Positions 37,732-47,144 are shown, counted from the stretch's first letter. The stretch is 64,000 bases of DNA from Azospirillaceae bacterium (GCA_031291675.1 JARLIO010000059.1:117161-181160); one strand, 5' to 3'. Translations and numbers: made by a program. Notes: generated from the letters alone by a model not told the origin.

Positions 37732-37965
37732 TTATGAGGCCCTATGGATTTCCCGATAGCGCTCATTCGAGCGATCGCGCAACCAGCGCCATGATGATAA
37801 GAGGCCGGAACGCGGGTCGATAGCCAGTTCTCCTGCATGAATTCCCCAGCCAAATCTGGCCATAAGCTGCACGGGCCGATGCAAATCGCCACTATCAGCT
37901 ACCTCGTCGTCGATGTAGAGGATGCACTCGTGCTCGCCTAGTCGTCCGCCTTTATCGAGAGCCAT
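37732..37965 (-). CDS. Small hypothetical protein after the DUF4276 gene
   Basis: A 77-residue ORF (MALDKGGRLGEHECILYIDDE...RYREIHRAS) whose start overlaps the end of the DUF4276 gene by 14 bp. Composition is protein-like (ECILYIDDEVADSGDLHRPVQLMARFGW) rather than the Arg/Pro-rich pattern of chance ORFs here. No family recognised. It could be a third component of the ATPase/DUF4276 unit or a fortuitous ORF; the ribosome-binding site is poor. Confidence 0.4.
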   Translation of the reverse strand: MALDKGGRLGEHECILYIDDEVADSGDLHRPVQLMARFGWGIHAGELAIDPRSGLLSSWRWLRDRSNERYREIHRAS

Positions 37966-38659
37966 GACCGTCACAATCCAGTTGCTCGATACGCGATACC
38001 CAAGAATGGAAATGGGGACACCGCACTCGGAGGCTGTTCAGCCCAATGCGTTCGGCGACTGTAGGACCTGCGCTTGCTTTGCGCGCTTCATATTCCGGAA
38101 TCTCTGCAATGATACGTTTCGACGGGGCTGTGTCTGGATCCGAATTGATCATTTCCGGGTTTTCGAAGGAGCCCGCCATGGCAGTGATCCTCCTGATCTG
38201 CGCGTCGTGCTCCAGGAACTCCCAGTCGAGGTGTTGCGGATCTGCCAAGATCAGGGCCTCGAATTCGTGTAGCTGCAGGTATGGAACAAGTCGCCGCACG
38301 CCCGCCATTTCTGCGTCGAGCCTAAAGGCCTCCTCAAGGCGAAGGACGCGGGCAAGGGGCTCTTCCGGTGACACCACGTTCTCAAACCCAGGGCAATCAG
38401 ACGGCAGCGCATACAAATCGAGCATCGTTGTGAACCACGCCTGCTCTGCGCCATCCATGCGATTCCATTGCATGAGATGCTTCTTGAGTGCCGAGTAAGC
38501 GTTCCAGCCCCCTTTGAAACGTCGACTATGACGTGTGAGTCTGCTGGTGAGCAACTGGGCATCGGCGAAGACGTTGAAATGCGCGAGGTGAGGCACAAGG
38601 ACGCGATTTGCGAATGCCTCCTCCGTTTGCCCCTCCACAATCATATGAAGGCGGATCAC
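37952..38659 (-). CDS. DUF4276 Toprim-like protein, partner of the AAA ATPase
   Basis: A 235-residue DUF4276 protein. The N-terminal MIRLHMIVEGQTEEAF carries the Toprim-type Glu, TTMLDLYALPSDCPGF the acidic motif, and VPYLQLHEFEALILAD is another family hallmark. Toprim folds of this kind are metal-dependent nuclease domains in OLD- and PARIS-type systems. GTG 38659 overlaps the ATPase stop (GTGA), so expression is coupled. Local GC is near 50-55%, below the chromosome. A nuclease effector or sensor role in phage defence is inferred. Confidence 0.85.
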   Translation of the reverse strand: MIRLHMIVEGQTEEAFANRVLVPHLAHFNVFADAQLLTSRLTRHSRRFKGGWNAYSALKKHLMQWNRMDGAEQAWFTTMLDLYALPSDCPGFENVVSPEEPLARVLRLEEAFRLDAEMAGVRRLVPYLQLHEFEALILADPQHLDWEFLEHDAQIRRITAMAGSFENPEMINSDPDTAPSKRIIAEIPEYEARKASAGPTVAERIGLNSLRVRCPHFHSWVSRIEQLDCDGHGSR

Positions 38660-39777
38660 CCGCCCACCTCTTTAGGTCGTCCTCCGAGTATATTCCGATT
38701 CCAAAGCTCACTGAGTGCATAGTCGTCGAGCCAAGCGTCGAGTTGTTCGGGATTCAGTCGTCGAAAGTGACTCCCCCATTGATCCCTTTCCGCCACAATG
38801 ATGTCCGAAGCCAAGAAGCCATCGAGAAGGGCGGGGGCCTGCGTGGCCAAAAGAACTTGTCGTGAAACCGCCGCGCTTCGGATTAATCCAGAAATGATGT
38901 TCAAAGCGTAAGGGTGTAGGCCGAGTTCAGGTTCATCCAGAATGATGAGCGACGGAAGCTTCGTTGGGGGCTGCAGCAAAGCGGTGATCAGCGCGATCGC
39001 TCGAAGAGTGCCGTCCGAAGCTTGGTCAACAGAAAAATTTACGTCGGAACCCCGCTCCGACCAACGCAGGAGCACAGCATCATACTCCACTTCCAAGACA
39101 AAATCGTTAAAAAATGGGGCAACTTGACGAACAGTTTCAACGATGCGGCGATAATAAACTGGAAACTCTTCCCGAAGCGACAGAAGAAATGGAGCAATAT
39201 TGGCTGCATCATATTTCAGATGCGTGCTGTCGTCAATAGGCCATCGTGTCTTTATTCTAGCTTCTCGTGACGTATCCTGAAAATGATAGACCACAAGGCC
39301 ACGCAACAATGCCGTAATAGTCGAGCGGGTTGTTTTTGCGACCACACTCTTACGGTCCAATAGCTGTGCCTCGCGATGACCAGAGCCTAACTCGGTCCAC
39401 CGTCCATCAGGGGTTCCCGACGGAAGAAATCGGCAAGCCTCGTCTGCAAAAATCAGTGTGTCGGGCGCTGCGTAGAACAACCTGAAGCGGTAGCTATTAA
39501 TTCCGCGCTCCGACTTTAGCTCGACACCAGCTTCGATCTCATGCGTTCGTTTGGCACCATTGAACAGTATGGCGTTAGCGCCGCCGTTCTCGGCTACATA
39601 GCGTTGGAGGGACCCAGAAGGGTTCGCGAGAAGGAAGCTTAGAAACCGGAAAAACGCGATCAGGTTGGATTTGCCCGAGCCGTTCGCGCCAATCAAGACG
39701 TTCGCACGATCAAGATCGAGCCGCGTCTCTTGGATAGATCGGAAACCGCGGATGGTGAATGAAATGAGTTCAGTCAT
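38656..39777 (-). CDS. AAA-family (AAA15/AAA21, SMC/OLD-like) ATPase
   Basis: A 373-residue ABC/SMC-superfamily ATPase with N-terminal FTIRGFRSIQETRLDLDRANVLIGANGSGKSNLI (Walker A GANGSGKSN), a middle region with HFQDTSREARIKTRW, a signature-like DQASDGTLRAIALITALL, Walker B SLIILDEPELGLHPYAL and LLATQAPALLDGF. No coiled-coil hook is present. With the coupled DUF4276 gene it forms the two-gene layout of ATPase plus Toprim conflict systems. Local base counts are near 47-50% GC. ATG 39777 is used rather than a start 36 bp upstream. Confidence 0.88.
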   Translation of the reverse strand: MTELISFTIRGFRSIQETRLDLDRANVLIGANGSGKSNLIAFFRFLSFLLANPSGSLQRYVAENGGANAILFNGAKRTHEIEAGVELKSERGINSYRFRLFYAAPDTLIFADEACRFLPSGTPDGRWTELGSGHREAQLLDRKSVVAKTTRSTITALLRGLVVYHFQDTSREARIKTRWPIDDSTHLKYDAANIAPFLLSLREEFPVYYRRIVETVRQVAPFFNDFVLEVEYDAVLLRWSERGSDVNFSVDQASDGTLRAIALITALLQPPTKLPSLIILDEPELGLHPYALNIISGLIRSAAVSRQVLLATQAPALLDGFLASDIIVAERDQWGSHFRRLNPEQLDAWLDDYALSELWNRNILGGRPKEVGG

Positions 39778-40198
39778 AGCGTTCTCATAGCAGACGGCCT
39801 CCGGACATTCCACGAGATGTGACTCGTTTTGCGTAGACTAAGGCAGGACGAGAGATACCCAGGCTCAAACTGTCCAAACGCCCTCTTTTGGGAGAGCGTC
39901 CAAGGCCTGCCCGCCGTAATTAGGCATCTGGCGAGACCTATCCGGGCGCGAACGGGCAAGACCGACCCAAAGGTCATCTGCTTGAAGCCGGGTGAACGAC
40001 GGTTCTCCTCAATCCGAAAATCCGAAGCTGCCAGTCCGAAAACGGCCCACACTTGCCGTTGAGCGGTCCCCAGCGCAACCCGCTATGGAGCGGGTGTCGG
40101 TCTTGACCGGATCGGCACGGAGCCGTTCCAAACAGGATGAACCCGTAATGTACCGCGGGTTCGCGAACGCCTGTGCGCCGGCCGTGCCGACCCGCGCC
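39778..40198. other. Right edge of accessory island, non-coding
   Basis: About 420 bp between the AAA ATPase start and the rluC stop. ORFs here are short chance frames. It should hold the promoter of the ATPase/DUF4276 unit and the rluC terminator. I see no integrase, tRNA or att-like repeat. Confidence 0.4.
40139..40162 (-). terminator. Hairpin after rluC
   Basis: The arms 40139-40145 and 40156-40162 are complementary over 7 bp with a 10-nt loop, 36 bp past the rluC stop. A second 7-bp hairpin lies at 40078-40095. Neither has a T run. Confidence 0.4.
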
Positions 40199-41197
40199 TC
40201 AGGCGCGATACGACGCGAACGGATCGCCATCCTCACGGCGATCAAAGCCGAAGTAATCCCAGGTCGCCTCCATATGCTGCGGCAACGGCGCCGCAACATC
40301 GATCACGCCGCTGCGCGGATGGGGCAGGATCAGGCGCCGTGCATGCAGATGCAGCACTTTCGGCAGGTCGGCGCCGGGCAGGAACGCTTCGCTACCGCCA
40401 TATTTGCCATCGCCCAGGATCGGCGTGCCAATCGCCGCCATATGAACGCGAAGCTGGTGCGTCCGCCCGGTCAGGGGCCACAACGCGACCCAGGCCGCAC
40501 GATTGTGGGCATGGGCCACGACCTGGTACAGGGTCGAGGCCGAACGGCCCTCTTCATCATCGACCGCGACCCGCTCGCCCCGGCTGTCGGTTTCCTTGGC
40601 CAGGGCGGCATCGACCCGGCCCTGATAGGGCTGCGGCACCCCGGCCGTGACCGCCCAATAGTATTTACGGGCCGATTTGTCGCGGAATGCCGTGGCCAAA
40701 CGGGCCGCCACCGCGGCGCTGCGCGCCAGCACCAGAACACCGCTGGTATCCTTGTCGAGTCGGTGTACCAGCCGCGGCCGGTCATCGGCATCGAAGCGCA
40801 AGGCGTCCAACAGCCCGTCAAGGTGACGCGGCGTCCCGGTCCCGCCCTGGACCGCCAACCCGGCCGGTTTGTCGATCACGATGACATCATCGTCGCGGTA
40901 GAGCACGCAGGAGCGGATGAAGGTCTCATCGCGCTTCGAGATCGCCGGCCCCGCCGGTGCGACGTCGTCGCGCGGGATCAACTCGCCGGAGATATCAAGG
41001 GGCGGCACGCGGACGCCCTGCCCGGCTTCGAGTCGGGCATTGGCCTTGACGCGCTTGCCCTCGACGCGCACCTGGCCGGTGCGCAGCAGCTTTTCGAGAT
41101 AGCCGTGACTGAGCTGCGGATAATAGCGCTTGAACCAGCGATCCAGCCGCATATCGGCTTCGTCTTCGGCGACGATCCGGGTTTCAACCCCACTCAT
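40199..41197 (-). CDS. rluC: RluC/RluD-family 23S rRNA pseudouridine synthase
   Basis: A 332-residue protein. An N-terminal S4 domain (MRLDRWFKRYYPQLSHGYLEKLLRTGQVRVEGKRV) precedes the RluA-type catalytic domain, with catalytic Asp in RLVHRLDKDTSGVLVLAR and the C-terminal motif GRTHQLRVHMAAIGTPILGD. Position between the HAD/ATP12 and RarA/DegP genes fits RluC of alphaproteobacteria, though RluD cannot be excluded from sequence alone. Confidence 0.9.
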   Translation of the reverse strand: MSGVETRIVAEDEADMRLDRWFKRYYPQLSHGYLEKLLRTGQVRVEGKRVKANARLEAGQGVRVPPLDISGELIPRDDVAPAGPAISKRDETFIRSCVLYRDDDVIVIDKPAGLAVQGGTGTPRHLDGLLDALRFDADDRPRLVHRLDKDTSGVLVLARSAAVAARLATAFRDKSARKYYWAVTAGVPQPYQGRVDAALAKETDSRGERVAVDDEEGRSASTLYQVVAHAHNRAAWVALWPLTGRTHQLRVHMAAIGTPILGDGKYGGSEAFLPGADLPKVLHLHARRLILPHPRSGVIDVAAPLPQHMEATWDYFGFDRREDGDPFASYRA

Positions 41198-41430
41198 GAC
41201 CGGGCACCACGCCAGGCAGAGAGACGCAAGACAGCGGGACTCGGGGCGACGGGCCCCTCAGGTGAAAAAAATTGAGACATCGCAACCACGGCAACGAAAA
41301 CGGACGATACTGTAGCATCTGTGGCGGATCATACCAGGGGGCACGGGGCCCCGGCAGGGCCGCGTTCTGAAGTAGGTCCCATCGGGCAGATCTGCTAGTC
41401 TGTTTTTACAACAAGATTGTGGGGAAGATG

Positions 41431-42924
41431 ATGACAGCCCCAAACACCGCGGGCCCAAGCGCCACGGGCCCAAGCGCCACGGGCCCGAACGCCGCAGGCT
41501 TCCATTCCGAAGGTCCTCTGTTCCAGAACCGCCAGCGTGTCTATCCCAAGGCCGTCACCGGCCGGTTCCGCCGCCTCAAATGGCTGGCCCTGAGTGTGCT
41601 GCTGGCCATCTATTACATCACCCCCTGGCTGCGCTGGGACCGCGGCCCGGGCGCCGCCGACCAGGCCGTGCTGGCCGATATGTATGGTCGCCGGCTGTAT
41701 TTCTTCTGGCTCGAGATCTGGCCGCAGGAGATCTATTTCCTGACCGGGGTCCTGGTTCTGGCGGCGATCGGCCTGTTCATGGTCACGGCGCTTGCCGGTC
41801 GGGTCTGGTGCGGTTTCGCCTGTCCCCAGACGGTGTGGACCGACCTGTTCATGCTGGTTGAGCGCTGGATCGAGGGCGATCGTGCCGCCCGGATGCAACG
41901 CGACCGTCATCCCTGGACCCGGACCTGGATCACGCGCAAACTCGCCAAACATGCGTTGTGGCTGCTGATCGCCTTGGCCACCGGGGGCGCCTGGATCTTC
42001 TATTTCTACGACGCGCCGACCCTGGTGCATGATCTGACCCATGGCGCGGCGCCGGTCAAAACGGTGTTCTTTCTCGGCCTGTTCACGGCAACGACCTATC
42101 TGTTGGCCGGATGGGCCCGCGAGCAGGTCTGCACCTATATGTGCCCCTGGCCGCGCTTCCAGTCGGCGATGCTCGATGAGCACAGCATGATCGTGACCTA
42201 TGAAAAATGGCGCGGCCACCAGCCGATGCCGTTGCGCAAGGGTCAGAGCTGGGATCAGCGGCAAGCCGCCGGCGGCGGCGACTGCATCGACTGCCACCAA
42301 TGTATCCAGGTCTGCCCCACCGGGATCGACATCCGCGACGGCCAGCAAATGGAGTGCATCGGCTGCGGCCTGTGCATCGACGCCTGCAATCACATCATGG
42401 CCACGATCGGCCGCCCCGGCGATTTGATCACGCTGGACAGCGAATTCAACAGCATGGCCCGCGCCACGGTCCAGCCGACCCGCAGTCGCCTGCTGCGTCC
42501 CCGAACCGTCATCTACGCCCTGATTCTGGTGATCATTGCCAGCGCGATGACGGTGGCCCTGGCGCTGCGCTCCAGCGCCGAACTGACGATCCTGCGGGAC
42601 CGCGCCCCGCTGTTCGTCACCCAGGCTGATGGCCTGATCCGGGACAGCTATACCGTCAAGCTGATCAACAAGACGGCACGGGATCAGGTTTTCCGGCTGA
42701 GCCTCGACGGCCTGCCCGGGGCCCGGCTGATCCTGGTCGGTCCCGACGAATCGGAACAGACGGCCCTGTCACTGGCCGCAACGGCCGATCAGGTCACCAC
42801 CTGGCACATCCGGGTTCGGGCACCGGCGACCGGACAGCCGGAAACACCGATCACCTTCGAGGCCAGCGCCGGGCCCATCCGGCTTGAGACCCGTGACATG
42901 TTCGCCGGCCCCGGGCACCGATGA
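41431..42924 (+). CDS. ccoG: Cytochrome c oxidase accessory protein CcoG (RdxA/FixG)
   Basis: A 497-residue membrane ferredoxin-like protein for assembly of cbb3-type oxidase. Membrane helices flank GRVWCGFACPQTVWTDLF and CTYMCPWPRFQ; two [4Fe-4S] clusters are shown by CIDCHQCIQVCP and CIGCGLCIDACNH; a C-terminal Ig-like FixG domain follows the last helix. It probably handles copper reduction for the oxidase. ATG 41431 has GGGGA 5 nt upstream. No ccoNOQP genes are adjacent. It is divergent from rluC, breaking an otherwise leftward block. Confidence 0.95.
   Translation: MTAPNTAGPSATGPSATGPNAAGFHSEGPLFQNRQRVYPKAVTGRFRRLKWLALSVLLAIYYITPWLRWDRGPGAADQAVLADMYGRRLYFFWLEIWPQEIYFLTGVLVLAAIGLFMVTALAGRVWCGFACPQTVWTDLFMLVERWIEGDRAARMQRDRHPWTRTWITRKLAKHALWLLIALATGGAWIFYFYDAPTLVHDLTHGAAPVKTVFFLGLFTATTYLLAGWAREQVCTYMCPWPRFQSAMLDEHSMIVTYEKWRGHQPMPLRKGQSWDQRQAAGGGDCIDCHQCIQVCPTGIDIRDGQQMECIGCGLCIDACNHIMATIGRPGDLITLDSEFNSMARATVQPTRSRLLRPRTVIYALILVIIASAMTVALALRSSAELTILRDRAPLFVTQADGLIRDSYTVKLINKTARDQVFRLSLDGLPGARLILVGPDESEQTALSLAATADQVTTWHIRVRAPATGQPETPITFEASAGPIRLETRDMFAGPGHR
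41449..41493. repeat. Three 15-bp tandem units at the start of ccoG
   Basis: Units at 41449, 41464 and 41479 (consensus acgggcccaagcgcc) encode a repeated GPSAT motif in the flexible N-terminus of CcoG. They differ by one to two bases. Confidence 0.8.
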
Positions 42925-42961
42925 TCCAACGCGGATGCGCGCGGCAGCCGGGCCCTTGGGG

Positions 42962-44248
42962 TCACGACTGCCGCCGGGCCCGCAGCTTCTCGAAATAGCG
43001 CAGCCGCACGGCCAGTTCGCGCTCAAAGCCGCGTTCGACCGGCCGGTAGAAGGAGCGTCGCCCCATCGCCTCGGGGAAATAATCCTGTCCGGAGAAACCA
43101 TCCTCGGCATCGTGGTCATAGACATAGCCCTGACCGTAGCCCAGTTCGCGCATCAGGCGGGTCGGGGCGTTGACGATGTGCAGCGGCGGCATCAGCGATC
43201 CCGTCTCCTTGGCCGCCCGGACCGCCTCCTTGTACGCTACGTAACCGGCATTGGATTTGGGCGCCGTCGCCAGGAACACGACGCATTGCGCCAGGGCCAA
43301 TTCCCCCTCCGGCGAACCCAACCGTTCATAGGTCTCGACCGCGGCCAGGGCCTGCACCACGGCCTGGGGTTCGGCGAGGCCGACATCCTCGATCGCCATC
43401 CGCACCAGCCGCCGGCCGATGAAACGGGGATCCTCGCCGCCGCCGAGCATCCGCGCCAACCAGTAGAGCGCGGCATCGGCATCGGAGCCGCGCACCGACT
43501 TGTGCAGGGCACTGATCAGATTGTAATGCCCCTCCTGCCCCTTGTCGTAGACCGGGGCGCGACGTTGCACCAGGGTCCCCAGGGCGACGGTATCGAGCGG
43601 CGTGTCGCGGGCAAGCAGCGCCAGCTCTTCGCACAGATTGAGCAGGAACCGGCCGTCACCATCAGCCATCGCCTTCAAGGCCTGGCGTGCCGCGGGATCC
43701 AGCGGCAGGGCATGGCCGATCTCGCGTTCGACCCGGCCCAACAATTGTTCAAGCGCCCCGTCATCCAGTCGACGGAGCACAAACACCTGCGCCCGCGACA
43801 ACAGGGCGGCATTGAGCTCGAAACTCGGATTCTCGGTGGTGGCCCCGATCAGCGTCACCGTGCCATTTTCGACATAGGGCAGGAACCCATCCTGCTGGGC
43901 CCGGTTGAAGCGATGGATCTCATCGATGAACAGCAGCGTCCCGGTCCCGGCGCCGCGCCGTTTCGTGGCGGCGTCGAACACCCGGCGCAGATCGGCGACC
44001 CCGCTGAACACCGCGGAGAGCGGCTCGAAATAGAGATCGGTGCAAGCGGCGAGCAGCCGGGCGATCGTGGTCTTGCCGCAGCCCGGCGGTCCCCACAGGA
44101 TCATCGAGGCCAGGCGCCGGGCCGCGACCATCCGCCCGACCGGCGCCTCGGGGGCCAACAAATGGTCTTGCCCGACCACGTCGGCCAGATTTTGCGGCCG
44201 CAGCCGGTCGGCCAGTGGCCGCGGCGCCTGGGTTTCGAACAGGGTCAC
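42962..44248 (-). CDS. rarA: Replication-associated recombination protein RarA (MgsA)
   Basis: A 428-residue AAA+ ATPase of the RarA/WRNIP1 family acting at stalled forks. Walker A WGPPGCGKTTIARLL, Walker B TLLFIDEIHRFNRAQQDGFLPYVE, sensor 1 IGATTENPSF and the C-terminal YWLARMLGGGEDPRFIGRRLVRMAIEDVGLA are diagnostic. GTG 44248 overlaps the degP stop (GTGA) and has GAAGGAA upstream, so it is preferred to an ATG at 44296 inside degP. Coupled to degP. Confidence 0.95.
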   Translation of the reverse strand: MTLFETQAPRPLADRLRPQNLADVVGQDHLLAPEAPVGRMVAARRLASMILWGPPGCGKTTIARLLAACTDLYFEPLSAVFSGVADLRRVFDAATKRRGAGTGTLLFIDEIHRFNRAQQDGFLPYVENGTVTLIGATTENPSFELNAALLSRAQVFVLRRLDDGALEQLLGRVEREIGHALPLDPAARQALKAMADGDGRFLLNLCEELALLARDTPLDTVALGTLVQRRAPVYDKGQEGHYNLISALHKSVRGSDADAALYWLARMLGGGEDPRFIGRRLVRMAIEDVGLAEPQAVVQALAAVETYERLGSPEGELALAQCVVFLATAPKSNAGYVAYKEAVRAAKETGSLMPPLHIVNAPTRLMRELGYGQGYVYDHDAEDGFSGQDYFPEAMGRRSFYRPVERGFERELAVRLRYFEKLRARRQS

Positions 44249-45654
44249 CCGGTTCCTTCCAGGACCCGATCGCCACGCCGGATCGAAAAATGCCATTGCC
44301 GGGGCCGCGCGCCCAATTCCGCCACCAGCTCATCGACGCTGCCGATCCCGCGACCATTGACGCTGACCACGATATCGCCCACGGCCAGACCGACCTGCTG
44401 GGCCACGCTGTTATCGTCGACCGCGGTGATCAGGACGCCTTTGGGCGCAGCCTCCAGCCCCGTCTCCTCAATGACCGCCGGCGACAGATTGACCACCGTG
44501 GCGCCGGTGAAGGGCGAGTTCCCCCGGATCCGGGTTTGCTGACGCGGCGGCGTCTCGGGCGGCGCCATCACGGCGAACGAAACCTCGCGCGCCTGACCGC
44601 CATGCACCACCGTCAGCGTCGCCGGACTGCCGATCGGCAGTGTCGCGATACGGAAGCGCAAGGCGTCGGGATCCTCGACCACGCGGCCATTGACCGCGGT
44701 GATCACATCGCCGACATGAACGTCGCCCCGCCCCACCGGGCTGTCCGGATCGACCCGTTTGACCAGCACGCCCGATGGTGTCGCCAGGCCGATTGAGCTG
44801 GCGATATCGGGGGTCACCGGCTGCCCGGATACGCCGAGCCAGGGCCGGACCAGACGGCCCCCGCGACCAGCCGCGTCGACGATCGAGCGCACCAGGCTGG
44901 CCGGGATCGCAAAGCCGATACCCTGGCTGCCGCCGCTGCGGGAATAGATCGCCGAGTTGATCCCGACCAGCCGGCCATCCATGCCAATCAGAGCCCCCCC
45001 GGAATTGCCCGGATTGATCGCAGCGTCGGTCTGAATGAAATAGTTGTAATCCGACGCGCCGATCGCGGTGCGGGCCAGGGCCGAGATGATGCCGTTGGTG
45101 ACCGTCTGTCCGACGCCGAACGGGTTGCCGATCGCAAGCACCAGATCACCGACCTCGAGGTCATCCGTTTCATGCAGCTCCAGGAACGGCAGACGTTCGC
45201 CACCGGCAAGATGAATGCGCAGCGCGGCGAGATCGGCATGCTGATCATCGGCAACAACGCTGGCCTCGAATTCGCGGCGATCGCTCAGCACCACCATGAT
45301 CTGGTCCGCGCCAGTGATGACGTGATGGTTGGTCACGATCAGGCCGTCAGCCTGGACAATGACGCCAGAGCCCAATGAATTCTCGACCCGTTGCTGGGGC
45401 GCCCCGAACGGATTGCCACCGCCGAAGAACTGGCGAAACAGCGGGTCATCGAACAGCGGCGACATCGGCCGGCTGCTGACAACCTTCCGGGTGTAGATAT
45501 TGACAACCGCCGGTGCCGTCCGTTTGACCAGGGGGGCAAAGGATAGCGCCACCTGGGCGCGGTTCTCAGGGACCAGGCGCTCCTGCGCCACGGCTGGCAT
45601 CGCGAACGCCAAGGCCAGCACTACGGTCAGGGATTTCAACAGAGTCTTCGTCAT
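44245..45654 (-). CDS. degP: Periplasmic serine protease DegP/HtrA family (Do-like)
   Basis: A 469-residue exported protease/chaperone. The signal peptide ends near AVAQ. The trypsin-like domain has His in VTNHHVI, Asp in HADLAALRI and Ser in GNSGGALIG. Two PDZ domains follow (about residues 270-360 and 375-465; GVLVKRVDPDSPVGRGDV and GVLITAVDDNSVAQQVGL). The set is complete and active-looking. It heads the degP-rarA unit. Confidence 0.95.
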   Translation of the reverse strand: MTKTLLKSLTVVLALAFAMPAVAQERLVPENRAQVALSFAPLVKRTAPAVVNIYTRKVVSSRPMSPLFDDPLFRQFFGGGNPFGAPQQRVENSLGSGVIVQADGLIVTNHHVITGADQIMVVLSDRREFEASVVADDQHADLAALRIHLAGGERLPFLELHETDDLEVGDLVLAIGNPFGVGQTVTNGIISALARTAIGASDYNYFIQTDAAINPGNSGGALIGMDGRLVGINSAIYSRSGGSQGIGFAIPASLVRSIVDAAGRGGRLVRPWLGVSGQPVTPDIASSIGLATPSGVLVKRVDPDSPVGRGDVHVGDVITAVNGRVVEDPDALRFRIATLPIGSPATLTVVHGGQAREVSFAVMAPPETPPRQQTRIRGNSPFTGATVVNLSPAVIEETGLEAAPKGVLITAVDDNSVAQQVGLAVGDIVVSVNGRGIGSVDELVAELGARPRQWHFSIRRGDRVLEGTG

Positions 45655-45770
45655 CCGCTCAATTTAGCGGTCCCACCGCGCCAACTCAACCCGTCGCCGC
45701 CACATCCTGCCAAAGAGGTGACGCCGGGGGCCCGATTGCGACGGGCTGCGACAAAGACCGGCGCCCGCGT

Positions 45771-47144
45771 TCACACCGACGACACGGTCACGGGCAAGGC
45801 GATGCTCGCGGACAAACCGCCATCCGCCCGGTTGGCGAGCGTGATCTCGCCGCCATGGCTGCGGACGATGGCCTGGGCAGCGGTCAGGCCCAGGCCGACG
45901 CCACCCGTCGCGCGATTGCGTGATTTATCGAGCCGATAAAACGGATTGAACACGTTGCCAAGCGCATCCGACGGGATCCCCGGCCCGTGATCACGGATGG
46001 TCACCACCAAAAGATCGTCGCGGCTGCAGAGTTCGATCGCGGGGGGTGTCGCGTACTTGATCGCATTCTCGACCACATTGGTGAAGGCGCGCTTCAGGGC
46101 GAACGGCCGGCCGCGGTACACCGCGTGTGCCGGTCCCGTGTAGCCGATGTCGATTCCCTGATCGGCATAATCGTTGACGATCGTGCGCAAAACGCCGGGC
46201 AGGTCGAACGCCGTCGTCGCCTCTTCCGCGACATCATCGCGAAAGAAGACCAGGGCCCCATCGACCATCGTCTGCATTTCATCGACATCGCGGAACAACC
46301 GCGCCTGCTGCTCCGGGTCATCGATGAACTCGCCGCGCAGGCGCATGCGGGTCAGGGGCGTTCGCAGGTCATGCGAGATCGCGGCAAGCATCATGGTGCG
46401 ATAGGCGACGAATTTTTGAATTTGCGCCTGCATCGCATTGAATGTCCGGGCCACCTGTCGCAACTCCTCGGGCCCGGTTTCGGCGAGCGGCGGGGCCTGG
46501 GGATTGATGCCGAAGCGTCGCACGGCATCGGCAAGCTGCGCCACAGGCCGTGACAGGCGACGGGACGCAATTGCGGAAACGATGACGATCGACACGGTGA
46601 AGAAACCCAGCCAGACCACCCGTCGTGCGCTGGGCGGAAGTCCCCAGATTCTTTGCAACGCCGTGAAGACGAGCCAACTGTGATCCCTGCATTTTATGGC
46701 CAGCAAATAGGGGAAAGGCGGGCCGACCCGGGCATCGGCGAACAGCGCGGATTTCAACAGGGGATCGCTGGTCTTGACGACGATAATGGTGCCAAAGGCA
46801 TCGCCGAGCAGTTCACCAACGAACCGATGCGCGTCCGCGACATCATGGTCGCGATCCAAAGCTTCTGAAAGGGCTGACCCCCGGTCGTACCAGTCCACCC
46901 GAAAAATCTCGGTCGCGACCGACGCGGCCAGAGCCTGGCGCATCGGCGGTGGTGCGGCATCGATCACCCGGGTAATCCCGGCCACCACACCCGGCAGCCC
47001 CAAATCAACAATACTGGGCTGCGCCCAAACACCGCCAAAGGCAAAAAACAGACCGATGAACCCCAGCGTCGCCACCGCGGCCAGGACGATCGTCTCGGCG
47101 AAGCGCCGGGCGATGGTATCGCGCGGCCAAACCAGGAACCTCAC
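45771..47144 (-). CDS. EnvZ-like sensor histidine kinase (GTG start)
   Basis: A 457-residue kinase. Two membrane helices (about 20-40 and 170-190) flank a periplasmic domain of about 130 residues. A HAMP domain (SRRLSRPVAQLADAVRRFG) leads to HisKA with MLAAISHDLRTPLTRMRLR, and HATPase motifs NVVENAIKYA, DHGPGIP and GVGLGLTAAQAIV. GTG 47144 overlaps the regulator stop (GTGA). It pairs with the upstream OmpR-type regulator; the signal is unknown, but the divergent mipA suggests an envelope stress. Confidence 0.94.
   Translation of the reverse strand: MRFLVWPRDTIARRFAETIVLAAVATLGFIGLFFAFGGVWAQPSIVDLGLPGVVAGITRVIDAAPPPMRQALAASVATEIFRVDWYDRGSALSEALDRDHDVADAHRFVGELLGDAFGTIIVVKTSDPLLKSALFADARVGPPFPYLLAIKCRDHSWLVFTALQRIWGLPPSARRVVWLGFFTVSIVIVSAIASRRLSRPVAQLADAVRRFGINPQAPPLAETGPEELRQVARTFNAMQAQIQKFVAYRTMMLAAISHDLRTPLTRMRLRGEFIDDPEQQARLFRDVDEMQTMVDGALVFFRDDVAEEATTAFDLPGVLRTIVNDYADQGIDIGYTGPAHAVYRGRPFALKRAFTNVVENAIKYATPPAIELCSRDDLLVVTIRDHGPGIPSDALGNVFNPFYRLDKSRNRATGGVGLGLTAAQAIVRSHGGEITLANRADGGLSASIALPVTVSSV

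Noticed and set aside
39778..40198. Attachment-site repeat or integrase remnant at the island border
   Set aside because: No tRNA, integrase fragment or direct repeat shared with the left border could be recognised by eye.
42884..44542. 552-codon plus-strand ORF
   Set aside because: Antisense to rarA and the end of degP, both firmly identified.
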